Virus record (IMG/VR): IMGVR_UViG_3300033148_002914
Span: 1-49,791 of that record
DNA length: 49,791 bases
Reading direction: 5' to 3' (one strand)
From: a virus
The notes under the pieces are model-generated. The model searched no databases. It was not told the DNA's origin and worked only from the letters and a program-made list of their open reading frames with translations. The position numbers and the translations under genes were made by a program. Shown here piece by piece: positions 30,254 to 38,430 of the stretch. Position 1 is the first letter of the stretch. Every line of letters begins with the position of its first letter.

Positions 30254-31015
30254 ATGGCTACTCCTTGCACGAAGGCCACGGCTATGGCCTGGGCCAAGAG
30301 GCGTCTTGGTTGTGGCGTTACGGTGCTTGAATTCACCGACGAACACGTCGAGGATGCTTTCGACGACGCAACCCGGTGGTGGATTTCGAAGAAGGGCGTC
30401 AAGCGCACTGCGGTAACCATCGTTGCGACCGGCATTCAGGAGTATGCGATGCCGGACGACACGGACGAGGTGCTTCAGGTTTGGTTCCCTGGCGTGCAGG
30501 TCGACATCATTGCGGCCGTCAATCCGTTTGCCTTCATTGACATCGACATGCTCCCGGTGGCCTACCAGAGCATCACAGGTGTCCCTGGCGGCTCATTCTT
30601 CGGAACCTTCCATCAGATCCTTGCTCACGCCGAGACGGCGCGGAGGGTCATCGGGGCCGAGCCGGCGTTCGAGTATGAGAAGGTCACGAACATCCTCAGC
30701 ATCTTTCCTCGGAATCATGCCTCTGGAACAGTCCTGGCGCGCTACGCCAGCAACGTGTTGACCTCAGAGACGGAGGACGACGACTTCTGCAAGAAGATCA
30801 GCGTCAGGGACCGGGACATTATCCTTCGATATACCTTGGCCATGCTCAAGGAGACTCTTGGCCGCATCCGGTCGAAGTATTCTGAGTGGCCGAGTGCTGG
30901 AGGCTCGAAGACGATGGACGGTGACACGTTGCTCATGGAGTCGCAGACTGAGCGTGGCGAACTCAACGAGGAACTCATCGGGCTTTCTGATCCGGTGCCG
31001 TTCGTAGTGGGTTGA
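30254..31015 (+). CDS. Neck/head-completion protein (T4 gp13-like), 253 aa
   Basis: GGAGGG precedes ATG 30254. The N-terminal half has FTDEHVEDAFDDATRWW and a beta section. Then come YEKVTNILSIFPRN, a RDRDIILRYTLAMLKETLG helix and IRSKYSEWPSAGG, a set I associate with gp13-type neck proteins. T4 neck proteins close the portal and accept the tail. Position after the capsid gene supports this. Confidence 0.75.
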   Translation: MATPCTKATAMAWAKRRLGCGVTVLEFTDEHVEDAFDDATRWWISKKGVKRTAVTIVATGIQEYAMPDDTDEVLQVWFPGVQVDIIAAVNPFAFIDIDMLPVAYQSITGVPGGSFFGTFHQILAHAETARRVIGAEPAFEYEKVTNILSIFPRNHASGTVLARYASNVLTSETEDDDFCKKISVRDRDIILRYTLAMLKETLGRIRSKYSEWPSAGGSKTMDGDTLLMESQTERGELNEELIGLSDPVPFVVG

Positions 31016-31019
31016 GGGT

Positions 31020-31628
31020 ATGAGGCTTTCGGAACAGTTGGCTGGAGCGATAGCCGAGGCAAAGGACTTCAATCCGGACGAAATCGTTGTTTTTCAGAAG
31101 ACAGCCGACAACATCAGAGTGATCCTGTGGAGTGACGGCTCGATCACGAGTGGGATGGGATTCAAACTGAAGGGTATCCCACTGGTCCGGCCCAAGACGA
31201 AGGCGAAGCTCGACCTCGCCATCCGGGTCGGGTCCATGCTTCTCGGTGATTTGAGCCTCTACGATGCCTCGGAGCTTGGGGCGGCCTACAAGGCCTACAA
31301 GTGGGCAACGGAGAAGCACAAGACACCCGGCGAGGCGAGGACGAGGTTCCATAAGGCTGCCGGGGGTGGCGCGAAGAAGACGACGTTCAAGCCGAAGTGG
31401 GAGGTGCTGCGAGCTGATCGGAAAGGTAAGCCGACTGAGCGCGTTTGGCGGCTTCCTCGGATGCGTTGGCCTGGCCTCGTCGTGTGGGACCACATGGGGA
31501 AGTGGCGTGGTGGCAGAGAGCGTTATGAGCTTGTGAATCTTGACCGTGGCGGTATTGCCAAAGGCACCGGGTTCACTTTCAAGAACATGGTGGATTTGGA
31601 GCAGCATTTGCTCGGGCTGAAGTGGTGA
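31020..31628 (+). CDS. N-terminally tagged protein, 202 aa, function unknown
   Basis: ATG 31020 follows five bases after the neck gene. The start MRLSEQLAGAIAEA carries the shared tag and Ile-Ala-Glu before Ala, the same junction as T4 internal protein I. Residues 18-60 form strands, then a helix (SELGAAYKAYKWATEKHK), then a basic and Trp-rich end. No enzyme motif is seen. Inferred role: packaged internal protein. Confidence 0.65.
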   Translation: MRLSEQLAGAIAEAKDFNPDEIVVFQKTADNIRVILWSDGSITSGMGFKLKGIPLVRPKTKAKLDLAIRVGSMLLGDLSLYDASELGAAYKAYKWATEKHKTPGEARTRFHKAAGGGAKKTTFKPKWEVLRADRKGKPTERVWRLPRMRWPGLVVWDHMGKWRGGRERYELVNLDRGGIAKGTGFTFKNMVDLEQHLLGLKW

Positions 31629-31639
31629 TGGAGGGTGTG

Positions 31640-31849
31640 ATGAGCAGTTTGTCCGAGGGGCTGCGAAGTTACGTCGTGCCGGTCACCGAGGGCGCGGGTG
31701 GCGAGGATGTCCTCTCGATGGTCGAGGAGATCGTGGTCAGCATCGAGGAGGTCATCGACGTTGGCAAGAAGTACCGCGGCGTGACCAAGCACCTCAATAT
31801 GGCCCTCCGTCATGCGAAGCAGGCCGAGTCCGCAGCCGAGGGGTTGTAG
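31640..31849 (+). CDS. Short tagged protein, 69 aa
   Basis: GGAGGG supports ATG 31640. The start MSSLSEGLRSYV has Leu-Ser-Glu before Gly. The rest is a helical acidic protein (DVLSMVEEIVVSIEEVIDV). One of the set of small proteins of unknown function in this block. Confidence 0.6.
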   Translation: MSSLSEGLRSYVVPVTEGAGGEDVLSMVEEIVVSIEEVIDVGKKYRGVTKHLNMALRHAKQAESAAEGL

Positions 31850-32259
31850 TGGAGCACTTCGTTCCTGTTGAGTACGTGTTGGACGAGGCCAAGAAGAGGT
31901 CCAGCGGTGGTCTGCGGAAGAAGCCTCCACAGCAGAAGCCGAGGCCTGGCGGTCTCAAGGGCAAGGCCAAGGTCGACAAGGTTCCGGCCCAGCTCCAGCA
32001 CTGCGTCCTGGCCGTCAGGAAAGGCCGGAAGGGCGGCAAGGGGAGGAAGAGCACTCGGGCAGCCTGGAACATCTGTCGGTGGTCGTTGACTAGACATGGT
32101 TACCTGAAGGGTCCGTACAAGAAGAACGCGAAGCTCTCGTCGCTGCGGCAGACGCAGAAGGGGTCACGTCGCACGATGAAGCACGCGATGGAGAAGGAGG
32201 GGCCGGCGAAGTACAAGCGGTTCCGGGACCTGTTCAGGGAGCTTGAGCCAACGGTATAG
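31849..32259 (+). CDS. Very basic protein, 136 aa, GTG start
   Basis: GTG 31849 overlaps the preceding TAG. The N-terminus (EHFVPVEYVLDEAKKR) has Leu-Asp-Glu before Ala. The rest is rich in Lys and Arg with Gly/Pro stretches and a helical end. It probably binds DNA and could be packaged with it. The C-terminal KHAMEKEGPAKYKRFRDLF resembles short basic domains of phage origin that I cannot name. Confidence 0.6.
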   Translation: MEHFVPVEYVLDEAKKRSSGGLRKKPPQQKPRPGGLKGKAKVDKVPAQLQHCVLAVRKGRKGGKGRKSTRAAWNICRWSLTRHGYLKGPYKKNAKLSSLRQTQKGSRRTMKHAMEKEGPAKYKRFRDLFRELEPTV

Positions 32260-32268
32260 GGGTTCAAG

Positions 32269-32796
32269 ATGAGACTTTCAGCCCAGCTTTCAGAGGCGGT
32301 AAGACAGGGCTTTGGTCCTGGCGGCGCGTGCAGGTGCCCAAGGTGTGGCCACTCTGAGCCCCACAAGACAGGGAAGCCGTGCATGGACATCGTTTGCTCG
32401 AAGTGTGGAGCGAGGATGGATCGCAGCGATGCGAGTGTTGAGCATGTTGGGCTGAATGAGGTGCAAGAAGGCGCCGAAGGCGAACTGAATCTCACTGGTG
32501 AATGGGCCAACATCAAGCCAGGCACCGTGCTCACTCTGCGTCGCATGACCATTTACGCCAACCCTGGGCACGTACCGTCCGAGCGCAAATCGAAGAAGGT
32601 CGTCAAGTCGGCGAGGGTGGTGAAGGAGTTCGGAGGCGGTGGCAGTGCCCTCCTCAGCATCAGGTTCAAGAAGGCCGGCAAGAAGGACCGCGTGTTCAAG
32701 ATGAACGAGACGCGGCGTGGTGGTTACATCCTCAACAGCTACGAGAAGCCTCCGGTCAAGTATGAGGTCGAAGCCATCGACGGCACGGCGGTCTGA
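32269..32796 (+). CDS. Tagged zinc-ribbon protein, 175 aa
   Basis: ATG 32269 follows AGGGG. The tag is MRLSAQLSEAVRQG with Leu-Ser-Glu before Ala. A zinc ribbon follows: CRCPRCGHSEPHK, then C and CSKCGARMDR. The C-terminal half is beta-rich and basic (VLTLRRMTIYANPGH). Tag plus nucleic-acid-binding ribbon fits an internal protein. Family unknown. Confidence 0.65.
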   Translation: MRLSAQLSEAVRQGFGPGGACRCPRCGHSEPHKTGKPCMDIVCSKCGARMDRSDASVEHVGLNEVQEGAEGELNLTGEWANIKPGTVLTLRRMTIYANPGHVPSERKSKKVVKSARVVKEFGGGGSALLSIRFKKAGKKDRVFKMNETRRGGYILNSYEKPPVKYEVEAIDGTAV

Positions 32797-32797
32797 G

Positions 32798-33400
32798 ATG
32801 GCCAGTGAGGCGAAAATCCGGAAGCTCGTTGAGCCCTATGTTGACCTCCCGCCGAAGAAAAAGGGCGTAAAGTACGACGGTAAGGTCGTCCACATGCGGC
32901 CTGTGACCGATCAAGTGTTTGCGATCCTGACGGGTGGAATGCTGCCCGAGGAGGCAGGGATGGGCATCGAGGAAGGACGCTCCACATTCCACGGCAAGGA
33001 CGGTCGCTTCACGCGCTCGCGGGCGGCCCACACGGTGACCAGGGAGGGGGAGCGGTTCAAGATGGTGCGGCAGCTTCGTCGTATCGGCCCAAGGCTGGCG
33101 CCAGAAGCTCCTCCAGAGGACGTGGAGCCAGAGGCCCCAACCGAGGAGGCGTCCGAGGCTGCGCGCTCCTTGGTGGGCCTTCTGGCGGCATCACCGGGGT
33201 GGACCTCGATGCACAACGTCACCGAGGCCGTTTTCGGTGAGATGGTGCCATCGAAGAAAAAGCGTCATCGAAATTGGAAGGAGATCTCCGACGCAGAGCG
33301 AAGGGGTGAGCGCCGGGACCCATCGAGCACTACCCACAAGCCTGATGAGTGGTACGACTCGGATGTCTATGATGACTTCGAGACCGTTGGTGAGGTGTGA
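32798..33400 (+). CDS. Hypothetical protein, 200 aa
   Basis: The start ATG 32798 lies one base after the upstream stop; the frame is open from 32717. The protein has a basic N-terminal part (LPPKKKGVKYDGKVVHM), a Pro/Glu linker (APEAPPEDVEPEAPTEE), a helical part (AARSLVGLLAASPGW) and a basic end. It has no tag. Family unknown. Confidence 0.6.
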   Translation: MASEAKIRKLVEPYVDLPPKKKGVKYDGKVVHMRPVTDQVFAILTGGMLPEEAGMGIEEGRSTFHGKDGRFTRSRAAHTVTREGERFKMVRQLRRIGPRLAPEAPPEDVEPEAPTEEASEAARSLVGLLAASPGWTSMHNVTEAVFGEMVPSKKKRHRNWKEISDAERRGERRDPSSTTHKPDEWYDSDVYDDFETVGEV

Positions 33401-33413
33401 GGAGGAAGTTGGG

Positions 33414-33752
33414 ATGACGTTGAGTGGGAAGCTGGAGGAGGCCATCCACGGTGGTGAGGAGCAGGAGACGCTCGACGAGCTTTTCGAGGTCGATGCGAGC
33501 GAGTTCGAACCCATCGAGGAGAGGTCCGGAGAGGACGCCATCACCGTCGCCAGGCGCATCGTCAAGAACCACCAGTGGGAGAAGATCCAAGGTGCGGCGG
33601 TTGACGCATGGACTGCCAGCGCCATTATTGGGGTCTACGACGCGCTCAATGAAAAGAACAAGGCGTCGTTCAGGAAGATGCCCATCCGGAAGATGGCTGA
33701 GGTGGCCATACGACTTGCCAAGATGAGCGGGGTCAAGTCGAGAGGTCTGTGA
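33414..33752 (+). CDS. Tagged protein with a VDAWTASAI-type domain, 112 aa
   Basis: GGAGGAAG precedes ATG 33414. The tag is MTLSGKLEEAIHGG, with Leu-Glu-Glu before Ala. After an acidic linker comes IVKNHQWEKIQGAAVDAW, TASAIIGVYDALNEKNK and MPIRKMAEVAI. I recall this (V-D-x-x-T-A-S-A-I, Y-D-A-L) pattern from other large myovirus genomes, also without known function. A tag joined to a recurrent domain supports modular cargo. Confidence 0.65.
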   Translation: MTLSGKLEEAIHGGEEQETLDELFEVDASEFEPIEERSGEDAITVARRIVKNHQWEKIQGAAVDAWTASAIIGVYDALNEKNKASFRKMPIRKMAEVAIRLAKMSGVKSRGL

Positions 33753-33769
33753 CGGTGCCCCGTGGGTGA

Positions 33770-33775
33770 TAGACT
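33770..33775 (+). promoter_or_regulatory. -10 box TGATAGACT, leaderless promoter
   Basis: The box TAGACT with an upstream TG ends six bases before ATG 33782. No ribosome site lies between, so the mRNA should start at the ATG. Confidence 0.55.
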
Positions 33776-33781
33776 GACCCT

Positions 33782-34342
33782 ATGGGGAGCTTCCAAGACA
33801 ACTGTGGCAATGGACGACGCATCTTCCCTGGCGGTGATTGCGAGGGGTGTGGTGATGAGCGTCGTTTGTGGGATTCTATAGCTGCCGAGCCTGCACGCTT
33901 GGCGGGTACTCCCGTCAAGCTTTACTCCATCCGTCGTGCGAAGAACCGGGACCCTCTCTACGGGGAGCCCTCGATGAATGGTAAGGAGTGGAGCTTTGAG
34001 GGTCCATTTGAGATGCCGGGCACCATCGAGTTCCTTCAGTACGACAACGTGACGACCGAGGCCACGGAGGTCGGTATACGGAGGGAGTCCGAGGCCGAGT
34101 TGACTGTCGCCAGGGTCGAATTCGAGAAAATTGGTTCGCCCTATCCGAAGGTTGGCGATGTCGTGGAGTTTTGGACTGCTCCACCATTCAAGAAGGCCGA
34201 TCAGCAGAGCCAGTGGGATGTCGTCAAGGCTGAGGAGGACGGGAACATCTTTTCCTCGGAGACCTTCGTGCAGTACAAGATCGGTCTGCGGCGGCGTTCG
34301 AAGTTCTATGCCTTCCGCAAGACGGAGCACACGAGGGCTTGA
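33782..34342 (+). CDS. Virion neck/connector-type protein, 186 aa
   Basis: The start is ATG 33782, at the expected +1. The N-terminus has Cys-rich CGNGRRIFPGGDCEGC, possibly a metal site. Then come a helix, VKLYSIRRAKNRDPLYGEP, FEGPFEMPG and beta strands to the end (VGDVVEFW). This order is common in unnamed structural proteins of large myoviruses. I infer a neck or tail-connector role from position between gp13-like and sheath genes. Confidence 0.55.
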   Translation: MGSFQDNCGNGRRIFPGGDCEGCGDERRLWDSIAAEPARLAGTPVKLYSIRRAKNRDPLYGEPSMNGKEWSFEGPFEMPGTIEFLQYDNVTTEATEVGIRRESEAELTVARVEFEKIGSPYPKVGDVVEFWTAPPFKKADQQSQWDVVKAEEDGNIFSSETFVQYKIGLRRRSKFYAFRKTEHTRA

Positions 34343-34794
34343 TGGGCAACCGAGCACGACTCCTCAAGGCTTCTGAGACGAAGCGTCAGAACCCGCAGAC
34401 GCCGCGTGATGCCCAGGGCCGCATTGAGCGTTTGGGGCGCAAGAGAGCCAGGGAGGGGCGTCGACTCGAAGGGCTGGAGGAGGGGACCCACCTTCACACC
34501 TCGACGGCGGTGAAGGTCGTCGCTATGAACGAGCGTATCGGGGCCTACACTGACATCCTCGGACGCTTGACCGAGACCAGCGACTCGGATGAGATCCTTG
34601 ACGGCTTTCCTATCGGCAAGGAGCACAAGAAGCTGGCCACGCAGGTGGTCGAGGAGGTCGGGGTGTCGGACTTGAGCAGGACGAACCGGCTCTTGACGGC
34701 GCTGAAGAAGGCTGGTCGGCTCGACAATGAGGTCACGAGCCTCATGGTGGACGGCCGGCGCTCCAGGCAGCGGTGGTGGTGGAGGGTGAAATGA
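34342..34794 (+). CDS. Basic protein with winged-helix-like end, 150 aa
   Basis: ATG 34342 shares a base with the upstream TGA. A basic helical start (NRARLLKASETKRQ) precedes a helical part. Residues 95-150 look like a winged helix: KKLATQVVEEVGVSD, SRTNRLLTALKKAGRLD, and a wing ending RQRWWWRVK. DNA binding is plausible. Confidence 0.6.
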   Translation: MGNRARLLKASETKRQNPQTPRDAQGRIERLGRKRAREGRRLEGLEEGTHLHTSTAVKVVAMNERIGAYTDILGRLTETSDSDEILDGFPIGKEHKKLATQVVEEVGVSDLSRTNRLLTALKKAGRLDNEVTSLMVDGRRSRQRWWWRVK

Positions 34795-35021
34795 GGCTGT
34801 CTGAAGAGTTACAGGGCGCGTTGACGGAGTGGAAGAAGACGTCCGACGGATACGAGATGGTGACCTCCAAGGGCCTCGCGAAGATTTTCAGCAAGAAGGG
34901 CAAGCGTGGCGGCAAGAAGTGGTTCATGTCCATCGCCGGCAAGGAGTACGAGTTCGGGCGTCGTGCTAGCTTCGATCACGCTGAGGACATCCTCTTCAAG
35001 GTTGGAGCGAGATTCCAATGA
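34791..35021 (+). CDS. Short tagged basic protein, 76 aa
   Basis: ATG 34791 overlaps the preceding TGA. The tag is MRLSEELQGALTEW, with Leu-Ser-Glu and Leu-Thr-Glu. The remainder is a beta-rich basic unit (AKIFSKKGKRGGKKWFMSI). Trimming after LTE would leave a compact domain of about 63 residues. Function unknown. Confidence 0.65.
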   Translation: MRLSEELQGALTEWKKTSDGYEMVTSKGLAKIFSKKGKRGGKKWFMSIAGKEYEFGRRASFDHAEDILFKVGARFQ

Positions 35022-35770
35022 GCCTTGCCAGGCAGCTTTATGAGGCTACTTACGAGGCCGACGCGAAAGCCAGGGCCGAGGCCAACAAGATCTGGGACAG
35101 CATCGTCGCCTACACGGAGAAGCTGGGCTCGAAGGGCGTCAGGGACCTTCCGAGGCATCCTCAGATGAAGGGTTTCGTCGTCACCTCGGACCACACGAAG
35201 CTGCCGAGGAAGGTGCATGTCATCCTGGCGCCGAAGGGCGCACCGACAGGCATCGGCAAGACGGTCAGATTCGGGCGCACAGCCATCATCATAGGCGGCA
35301 TCCTGCTTCGGCCGTTCTCCACAGAATACATCGACACGAGGGTCGAGAGCGGCCGGGGCTCATTCGTCCACGAGTACACGCACTACCTCGACCAGCAGCG
35401 ATACGGCGCTGGTGTGGATCCGTCGGTTTCAAGGCGGGCGGCGCAAACCCAGGACTGGGAGAGGTACTTCAGGACCCCCGAGGAGTTCAATGCTTGGTAC
35501 CAAGAGGCAGCCCATCTGGTCCAGGCCGACGTCGAGAGCGCCCTGCGGGTCATCAAGCAAAAAGGTAACCCGCGCGTCACGGAGATCTTCTTCGGCAAGC
35601 TGAACAAGAACTTTTCTACTTTCAGTGCTTTCCTCGGATACGCTCAGACGAAGGGCCGCACCGCTGAGGCCGTGAACGCTTTCAAGGGCTCGAAGTGGGA
35701 GCGGAAGTGGTTGAAGAGGATGCATGGCTTGTACAGGGGCCTCAAGGTCATCGTGAAGGGGGTGCAATGA
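35018..35770 (+). CDS. Tagged zinc metallopeptidase (HExxH), 250 aa
   Basis: ATG 35018 overlaps the previous TGA. The tag is MSLARQLYEATYEA with Leu-Tyr-Glu before Ala. The peptidase motif is SFVHEYTHYLDQQRY, with zinc ligands His118 and His122 and general base Glu119. A third ligand could be Glu163 in NAWYQEAAHLV. Upstream strands (KVHVILAPKG, TAIIIGGILL) match the edge strands of zincins. Substrate unknown. Packaged in the head, it could act on host proteins after injection, or it may help virion maturation. Confidence 0.8.
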   Translation: MSLARQLYEATYEADAKARAEANKIWDSIVAYTEKLGSKGVRDLPRHPQMKGFVVTSDHTKLPRKVHVILAPKGAPTGIGKTVRFGRTAIIIGGILLRPFSTEYIDTRVESGRGSFVHEYTHYLDQQRYGAGVDPSVSRRAAQTQDWERYFRTPEEFNAWYQEAAHLVQADVESALRVIKQKGNPRVTEIFFGKLNKNFSTFSAFLGYAQTKGRTAEAVNAFKGSKWERKWLKRMHGLYRGLKVIVKGVQ

Positions 35771-36084
35771 GCCTTGCCAAGCAGCTTCACGAAGCCACTG
35801 CCGAGAAGATCGCGCTCACGCCGGGTCAACTCGTGACGGTCAGGACGCGCCATGGCAAGAAGCTTGCCCAGGGGCGCATTGTTGAGGTCGACGAGTTCCT
35901 CGGTATTGTCAGGGTCACGGACGATTCCAGCGGCGCTGACCTACAGATCGATGTCAACCCGGAGTTGTACGAGATTTGGGTCAAGCCGCCGCCGGACACT
36001 GACGTGGTGCGTCTTGGTCGCATCAAGACCTTGTATGTTCGACCTTCTTTTCCTGGCATCTACATGGGTGGGCGCTGGCGGTGA
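35767..36084 (+). CDS. Tagged SH3-like protein, 105 aa
   Basis: ATG 35767 overlaps the peptidase stop. The start MSLAKQLHEATAEK is nearly identical to that of the peptidase upstream (MSLARQLYEATYEA), with Leu-His-Glu before Ala. The rest is a small beta barrel (LTPGQLVTVRTRHGKKLAQG to GIVRVTDD) of SH3/KOW type. The two genes share only the tag, which shows tag reuse on different domains. Confidence 0.65.
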   Translation: MSLAKQLHEATAEKIALTPGQLVTVRTRHGKKLAQGRIVEVDEFLGIVRVTDDSSGADLQIDVNPELYEIWVKPPPDTDVVRLGRIKTLYVRPSFPGIYMGGRWR

Positions 36085-36428
36085 ATCCGTCGAAGCTCAT
36101 GAAGGCAGGGTACGCATTTCCGTGTGCCTGCTGCTTCAAGCTCCATCGAGCTATCGACAGGGGTTTGGAGTTTTGTGAGCACGCCAAGGACCAGTCTTGC
36201 GGCGGCCCACTTCTCGGCAAGGCCTTCCCACTGTACGAGGGCCCACTGACGCAGACGATGATTGCCTCGAAGTGCTTCCGTTGTGGCGAGAAGTCCGCCT
36301 ACCTCGCAGAGCTTCCGCGTGAGGCCGGATACCTTGGCGTCTGCGAGGAGCACAAGCACATGCTCAGGCCAGAGTCCTCGAAGGCTATGGTTCCGGCTGA
36401 CAAGCCGCCAGAGGACTACCCGACATGA
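36081..36428 (+). CDS. Cys/His-rich protein, 115 aa, GTG start
   Basis: GTG 36081 overlaps the upstream TGA. Cysteines come in CACC, C-x2-H and CFRCGEK groups, with a later CEEHKH. Two metal sites are likely. No tag is present. Family unknown. Confidence 0.6.
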   Translation: MNPSKLMKAGYAFPCACCFKLHRAIDRGLEFCEHAKDQSCGGPLLGKAFPLYEGPLTQTMIASKCFRCGEKSAYLAELPREAGYLGVCEEHKHMLRPESSKAMVPADKPPEDYPT

Positions 36429-37243
36429 GCATGGAGGTGACGGTCAAGCTCTCGAACAAGGCCAAGCCTGTCCTGAAGCTCGTCAATCAGTGGCCAGAGC
36501 GCATCGCGGCCATCGTCAAGGTTTTCCCCCAGATGGTTGCCATGGACACCTTGGAGCAGATCAAGTCGGGCGCCCCGAGGGGCATCGAGGGCTACCCCGA
36601 CATGCTGCGCGTCCGGGACATTCCTTCGCAGGGGGGGTGGGAGTTGTCGGCCATCTTGCCTCCTGGTTGGGCGTTTTCGCAGAGACTACGGCAAGTTGAC
36701 GTGAAAAGGACGGTGTTGTACGTTCGTCCGAAGGTGGTTGGTGGTGAGGTTGTGGACGAGGGAGCGGTCGTTCTTGAACGGCTGAACCCGTGGACGATGG
36801 ACACGCTTCCGTACGAGCCAGACAGGCGAGGGGCCTCCATCATGTCCAGGCGCGTGACGGAGCGAGAGGCTCGACCAATCGAGTTCGAGAAGCGTCGTGA
36901 GCTTCCTCAGGTTCGCAGAGAGCTTCGATCCCTCGGCATCACGCTCAGACCCAAGGGCAAGGTGGCACTTTCCAGGCGGGTCACGCGCGATCTGGCCTTC
37001 GAGGTGCTTCGATACGAGTTCGGTATCCCGCCAATTCCAGGTCGAGCCCATTGGAAGCCGGCCATTCGGATGGTCCCTGCCACTATCACCAACCGCCAGA
37101 TGAAGGCGTTGTACAAATGGTTCGCCTTTCCGTCTGACAGCACGTACACGTCGGCGCGTGACCTTCCTTACGAGAAGAAGTCGGCCATCAACCGCATCCA
37201 GAGATTCCAAGACCTCGTGGGCATCGGAGGTGGAAGCTCCTGA
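36425..37243 (+). CDS. Putative structural protein, 272 aa
   Basis: ATG 36425 overlaps the preceding TGA. The first 60 residues are strand then helix (VTVKLSNKAKPVLKLV). A beta section with VLYVRPKVVGGEV follows, then a basic Arg-rich helical region (residues 150-200). It lies between neck and sheath genes, where tail-completion or tail-terminator proteins are found. No motif confirms this. Confidence 0.5.
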   Translation: MSMEVTVKLSNKAKPVLKLVNQWPERIAAIVKVFPQMVAMDTLEQIKSGAPRGIEGYPDMLRVRDIPSQGGWELSAILPPGWAFSQRLRQVDVKRTVLYVRPKVVGGEVVDEGAVVLERLNPWTMDTLPYEPDRRGASIMSRRVTEREARPIEFEKRRELPQVRRELRSLGITLRPKGKVALSRRVTRDLAFEVLRYEFGIPPIPGRAHWKPAIRMVPATITNRQMKALYKWFAFPSDSTYTSARDLPYEKKSAINRIQRFQDLVGIGGGSS

Positions 37244-37947
37244 TGTCTGGTGGACGCACAGGAATGGTCTTTTTGCGTGACTTTGACGAGGGTGTCGTCA
37301 GGACCATGGGTTCGGAGCTGATCGACGTCGAGCGTGATGGCGAGACGGTGCAGGATTATGCTCTGCGTGTCGATGGGGTCAACGGTCCGGATGAGTACGG
37401 CGGTTACATCCCCATCATCTGGCAGAATCCAGAGGACGTGTTTCAGAATGGGTTCCTTCCGCATGTAGCGGTGTCGAGGACGTCTATCACGCAGGCCATG
37501 GGGCGTTGGCAGCCAGGCGGCAGGGAGTACATGGTTCGGGCTGCGACTGCTCAAGACCGCACCATTGCTGCTACTGGAGGGACGATCCCGAGTCACGTCG
37601 AGATCAAGCGGTGGGCCTACCCGTACGACATCACCTACGAGATCCATCTGAGGGCAAGGCTTCGCTGGCAGGCGGACAAGATGCTTCGCCATGTCGGAAG
37701 GAAGTTTTGGGCCTATGGGCAGATCTACATGAGGGATTCCGAGGGGGACGAGCGTGGCTACTATGCCTTCCAGGACTCTCTCGATTCGCTCGACGAGATT
37801 GCTGATATCGCCGACCGTCTTGTAGGGTGGACGATCTCGCTTCGGTGTGAAGGGGAACTTGATTTCAACGACCCGTATATCGCTCCGACTTCCCAGGACG
37901 TCGCTGTCACTGTATCATCCGTGGCGTCGAGGACGGAGGTTGGGTGA
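37243..37947 (+). CDS. Putative tail-completion/structural protein, 234 aa
   Basis: It starts with ATG 37243, one base overlap with the previous stop. A beta-rich N-terminal part (DYALRVDGVNGPDEYGG) is followed by an aromatic strand-helix region (WAYPYDITYEIHLRAR) and a FQDSLDSLDEIADIADRL helix. I recall similar unnamed virion proteins near sheath genes of large phages. Role inferred from position. Confidence 0.5.
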   Translation: MSGGRTGMVFLRDFDEGVVRTMGSELIDVERDGETVQDYALRVDGVNGPDEYGGYIPIIWQNPEDVFQNGFLPHVAVSRTSITQAMGRWQPGGREYMVRAATAQDRTIAATGGTIPSHVEIKRWAYPYDITYEIHLRARLRWQADKMLRHVGRKFWAYGQIYMRDSEGDERGYYAFQDSLDSLDEIADIADRLVGWTISLRCEGELDFNDPYIAPTSQDVAVTVSSVASRTEVG

Positions 37948-37948
37948 G

Positions 37949-38398
37949 ATGAATTGGTGGCTCTACAAAGGCAGCGTGACGACGCCGGTCGACATTCCGG
38001 GCCAGGGGCCTACCATCATTCAGCCCAGGATGAAGTTCCAGGCGCCTCCGGCTGCCGTGTCTCGCCTCAAGCGCATCGGCATGGTGGTCCCATGTAAGGA
38101 CCCGAATCCCTCCAAGAAGGAGGTTCCGGTTCCGGTGCCGGCACTTGTGGTGCCCAAGAAGGCAGTACCAGAGAAGAAGGAAGAGCTGAATCATCCAAAA
38201 GATGGTTCGGATGAAGTTGTGCCTGTGGTAGCATCAACCCCGTCCAACCCGGAACCAGAGTCAGCGCCAACTGAAGAGTCGCTAACCGAGGACACCGGGA
38301 GTACCGAAGAAGCAGCAGAAGGAGAGGACGCGGGCAAGGAGACGAAGACGAAGGAGGAAAAGGGCAAAAGAAAAGGGTCAAAGAGACGTCGCGGCTAG
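37949..38398 (+). CDS. Low-complexity protein before the sheath, 149 aa
   Basis: The start ATG 37949 follows GGAGG; the frame is open from 37847. The first 50 residues form a small beta unit (WWLYKGSVTTPVDIPGQG). The rest is disordered: Pro/Val/Lys, then Glu/Thr, then a Lys/Arg tail (KGKRKGSKRRRG). The layout matches the 29737 protein, with a small beta head and a long charged tail. Confidence 0.6.
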   Translation: MNWWLYKGSVTTPVDIPGQGPTIIQPRMKFQAPPAAVSRLKRIGMVVPCKDPNPSKKEVPVPVPALVVPKKAVPEKKEELNHPKDGSDEVVPVVASTPSNPEPESAPTEESLTEDTGSTEEAAEGEDAGKETKTKEEKGKRKGSKRRRG

Positions 38399-38430
38399 AG
38401 TCCGGGGCGAGGGTGGGAGGAAGATAGGTC

